In this document: piece after piece, positions 60,281 through 64,000 of the stretch | Position numbering within the stretch: the first letter of the stretch is position 1 | Layout: every line of letters starts with the position of its first letter | Source of the DNA: Engraulis encrasicolus | Lineage: Eukaryota > Chordata > Actinopteri > Clupeiformes > Engraulidae | Reading direction: 5' to 3' | Assembly (NCBI RefSeq): GCF_034702125.1 | Contig: NC_085878.1 | Span: forward strand, 16,104,240-16,168,239 | DNA: 64,000 bases | Notes under the pieces: model-generated | What the model saw: only the letters and a program-made list of their open reading frames with translations | Database searches by the model: none | What the model was told of the DNA's origin: nothing | Translations under genes and position numbers: made by a program

Positions 60281-60615
60281 CACCTCACCCCCATCTCCAA
60301 GCTCTCCATCTCCTCCAACCCCCACCTTCATCCCCTCTTCCCCTCCAACCTGAACAACCTTAATACCCCTGCCCCCCACACCACCACCACCTCATCCCTA
60401 TCTCTAAGCTCTCCATCTCCTCCTGCACCTCCACCCTCCTTCGCTTTACCCCTCTAACCTCAACTACCTTAACAAACCCACCCCCGCGCTAAAAGTACCC
60501 CCACCCCTACCTCACCCCCCTCTCTAAGCTCTCCATCTCCTCCTAAACACCCCACACGCCCTTCATCCCCTTGCTCCTCCAACCTCAGCAACCTCAACAC
60601 ACCCACCCTCTGCAC
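60281..60615. repeat. Pyrimidine minisatellite, three units
   Basis: Units start with CACCTCA-CCC-ATCTC-AAGCTCTCCATCTCCTCC at about 60281, 60388 and 60508 and go on through CCTCCAACCT-AAC-ACCT-AA, for periods of about 107 and 120 bp. Confidence 0.85.
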
Positions 60616-61140
60616 CTTCCCCATGTGAATCACTGTGGTGGAGGAGGGTTAAGTGGTGTGGCAGGCAGGGAGCTCTAACTTAGTCCCTCTCGGCGTGGCT
60701 AGCTGCAGGAGAGGGTGGTGGGGGTTGTGGTATGAGGAGGTATGGAGTGGAGTGGAGGTTAGGGAGAGGGAGAAGAAGAGGGTGGGGGGAAGGAAGTGGT
60801 TCCTGCCTCTGGCTGCACGCAAGCCGCCTTTAAATGTTTTTTTCCTGTTGGCCGCCGGGCCCTGCGGACTCCCTATATCACCCTGTCAAGGGCTTCCAGG
60901 CCCAGGCCCCGGGCCGCGCTGCTGAATGCCCGCCCCGAGTGTTTATGTGGCAACCAGGCCAGTCGGTGGGGAGACGTAGTCCTGGATACGAGAGTGTGTA
61001 TTTGTTTCTGTGCGTGTTTGTTTGTATGTTTGTGCATTTGCTTGTTTGCTTCCCCCTAAGTTTCCATTTTATCCATCCCCGTCTAATGGTGTGCATATAC
61101 ACACAGCGGTGCTCCTGCCTGTGTGCGTGGGTGTGTGCAT
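60616..61140. other. Unassigned sequence
   Basis: G-rich start, a CCCGGGCCGCG patch near 60905-60920, then TGTTTG-type sequence. No exon recognised. Confidence 0.4.
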
Positions 61141-61147
61141 GCAATAG

Positions 61148-61186
<39 letters not shown>
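61148..61186. repeat. (GA)n microsatellite
   Basis: About 33 bases of GA. Confidence 0.95.
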
Positions 61187-61399
61187 GTTGGCAATCCACA
61201 TCCGTACGATAAATCAAAATGGAGAATTCAGTGGAGCAATAAATATATTGCGGGGGCCGTTCTAGAACAACTCAGCATGTTACTGTTTTAATAGTTCAAA
61301 GAGTAGAATAATATGGGACTTGAGGGATTTTCTGTGTCAACACTGTGGAAGAACTTGCATACCCCACTACTCCAACACCCACCACTCTCCCCAATCCCA

Positions 61400-61472
<73 letters not shown>

Positions 61473-61482
61473 CCCCCCCCTT
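61400..61482. repeat. (CT)n microsatellite with poly-C end
   Basis: About 70 bases of CT ending in a C run. Confidence 0.97.
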
Positions 61483-61754
61483 CTCCCCATGCACTGCTGA
61501 AAATCCATGGCAGTGTCGGGCAGGGTTGGGAGTACGGCACATTAGTACCTGTCAGTGGGGAGCTTTTGGCTGCAGAGGGGGTGGGACAGCTCAGCTGAGC
61601 TGTGTGCTGTGTGCTGTGTGCTGTGCACCCTACAGAGGTCCAGATGAGTGATGGCAGACACACTCCCCCAACCCAGCTCAGTTCGGCCTGCTCCTTATCT
61701 TGCAGCTTTAATATAAAACATGGGGACATACACACGCACATTACACACAGACAT

Positions 61755-61813
61755 AACATTACACACGCACGCGCGCACACACACACACAAATGTGCACAT
61801 GTACGTCGCACAC

Positions 61814-61867
<54 letters not shown>

Positions 61868-61908
61868 ACACACACACACATATGTACACACGTACACATG
61901 TCGCACAC

Positions 61909-62005
<97 letters not shown>

Positions 62006-62050
62006 GCACACACACACACGTCACACACACACACACGTTACACAGACACA
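61755..62050. repeat. Duplicated CA/CT compound block
   Basis: TCGCACACTCACTCTCT followed by a CT array and CACACA begins at 61806 and again at 61901, a 95-bp tandem duplication. A run of ACGTCGCACACACAC / ACGTCACACACAC / ACGTTACACAG units follows. Confidence 0.92.
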
Positions 62051-62089
62051 CACATTCGTGCACACACGCCAGGTTTTAACACGAGGGGC

Positions 62090-62909
62090 CAAAGGGACCA
62101 CACAGACCACAAAAGCCAGGGGGACATAAATTGGATGTGAAATGACAGGATGCAAAGGGCTGGGGTTGACAGAGCCGCGGCGCTTTATACATTTCACCCT
62201 TATCAGTATTTACACAAACAAAAGTGACTGGAGCTGTAACCTCCACCACCAATCCTCCATCCACCCTTTTACACATTGGGAAGCAGGCAGGCCCCCTGAC
62301 GCGGGACATCGTAGCTAGTTAATATTAATCGGCCTTGCCATGAATCACATGCCGAGCAGGTCCTCTTCCAAACACAGCTGTGTTCTCAGGGGTCTGCTCT
62401 GCGGCCTTGTGTTAATTTGACTCTGCGGTGTTCGTTCACCTTGAACTCTTAAGTTGTGCTGGCTCGGCTCCTGCTCAACGGAGGAGAATTTGCTTGGAAA
62501 ACCACCGAAGCCGCCAGTTGGTCGGAGAAAGACATTTCTGAGAGTGTACGGTTGTGCGTTGAATCTAGCAGGTTGTAAGCCCAAGTTTTGTATTTAGTTT
62601 ATGCGATGTGTATTTATTCTGTTTTGTCGTCTGTTCATACTCAAACACACTGCAATAATAGATGAAACAAATGTGATAAAGGAATGTTTTTTCACGCTTG
62701 CATGGTAATATCATAATGGTATCACAGGCAGATGCGGCAGAATATGCGTACAATATTGACCAGCAGGTAGAACCCTGTGAATTCATCAATTAATTCTCCA
62801 GTCAGTTTCAAAACATATTCTCAAAACAATTTATCAGTTTCAAAACATATTCTCAGCTATGTCTCTCAATCTGGGTCTGTAAAGAAAACAGATTGATTTA
62901 CTTTCAGCA
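62090..62909. other. Unassigned sequence, possibly conserved in part
   Basis: 62290-62560 is complex and non-repetitive (TTAATATTAATCGG, GTTAATTTGAC). No exon recognised. An ATATTCTCA-containing 25-mer is duplicated near 62805-62855. Confidence 0.35.
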
Positions 62910-62926
62910 CATCAGGTGGTGTTTTT

Positions 62927-63106
62927 TTTTAATTATCTATTTTGTTGGTCTTTTAGACTTTATTAGAAGCAGGACAGTTTGAGAGAGAGACAGGAGATGT
63001 TTGGGTGAGAGAGACAGGGAAGGGTCGGCAAAGGACCCAGGCCGGAATCGAACCCGGGTCGGCTGCGTAGCAGACGAGTTTCCCTTCCATTAAGCCATGG
63101 TAGGGC
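62927..63106 (-). mobile_element. tRNA-derived SINE with 17-bp target duplication
   Basis: On the minus strand box A TGGCTTAATGG (63097-63087) and box B GGTTCGATTCC (63054-63044) form the RNA polymerase III internal promoter. The body continues as GGCCTGGGTCC then a GACAGG-type pyrimidine-rich part, then AATAAAGTC and an A-rich tail at 62927-62935. CATCAGGTGGTGTTTTT flanks both sides exactly (62910-62926 and 63107-63123), proving retroposition by LINE machinery. The design matches tRNA-derived SINEs widespread in teleosts. Confidence 0.92.
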
Positions 63107-63123
63107 CATCAGGTGGTGTTTTT

Positions 63124-63780
<657 letters not shown>

Positions 63781-63869
63781 GCATCTTCTGCCAAGCCAAG
63801 AGTGCATCAGACAGTATTTATAGAGAGATGAAACCGAGGGAATTTGTAACAGATATTTGGAGCCCGTCT

Positions 63870-63895
63870 TAGTGGTGTGTGTGTGTGTGTGTTGT
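63870..63895. repeat. Short (GT)n array
   Basis: About 18 bases of GT near the window end. Confidence 0.85.
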
Positions 63896-64000
63896 GAGTT
63901 TATGTGTACATGGGGCTGTGCACTGTGTGTGGCCTCTTGTAAAAGATTTACTGATTGGGAGAAAGAGGGGTGAGAAAGCTGGGAGCACTGGAGCCAGTGG

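Noticed and set aside
63040..63100. A functional tRNA gene on the minus strand
   Set aside because: It is the head of a SINE with an A-rich tail and 17-bp target duplication.

Overview
The window reads as vertebrate, most likely ray-finned fish, nuclear DNA. It has extreme density of (GT/CA)n and (GA/CT)n arrays, two tRNA-derived SINEs, many short non-autonomous DNA transposons of families common in teleosts, and an endogenous retrovirus with a gamma-type envelope. That assignment is inference from repeat content; no gene here fixes a species. No complete protein-coding gene can be supported. Nearly all long open frames are dinucleotide arrays read through (Cys-Val, His-Thr, Ser-Leu or Arg-Glu runs). 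The best exon candidates are a minus-strand pair at 42786-43080 with matching splice phase and weaker single exons at 30226-30291 and 5655-5689.

Region by region. 1-7090 holds GT arrays, a TTAA-type MITE (2043-2402) directly followed by a solo LTR with a perfect 5-bp target duplication (2413-2980), a minus-strand tRNA-like SINE head (about 3735-3815) and otherwise unassigned sequence. 7093-12138 is a minus-strand endogenous retrovirus of about 5.05 kb: two nearly identical 570-bp LTRs, a primer-binding site, a truncated and frameshifted gag remnant, no pol, and an envelope transmembrane-subunit remnant before a polypurine tract. 12327-14193 is a hAT-like element with tandem subterminal repeats. 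14.3-24.7 kb is microsatellite-rich unique DNA with a homeodomain-type site cluster near 20.9 kb. 24737-25328 is a MITE built from copies of a near-palindromic 20-mer. 25.7-31 kb is dominated by long CA and CT arrays plus two small MITEs. 31.7-37.7 kb holds three more short DNA elements, including one with a perfect 8-bp duplication. 38-48.7 kb combines GA/GT arrays, a duplicated minisatellite, the candidate exon pair and pentamer arrays. 48.8-56.4 kb includes a long AT-rich stretch, a second TTAA MITE, a 28/29-bp minisatellite and an 829-bp element with CTGCCC ends. 56.5-64 kb has long CT/GA arrays, a short MITE, a pyrimidine minisatellite and a full-length SINE with a 17-bp target duplication.

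The non-repetitive stretches are rich in TAAT-type and palindromic motifs, so the window may be a gene-poor regulatory or intronic landscape, but without alignment this stays inference. I found no new multi-gene system. The most informative objects are the transposable elements and their nested history.
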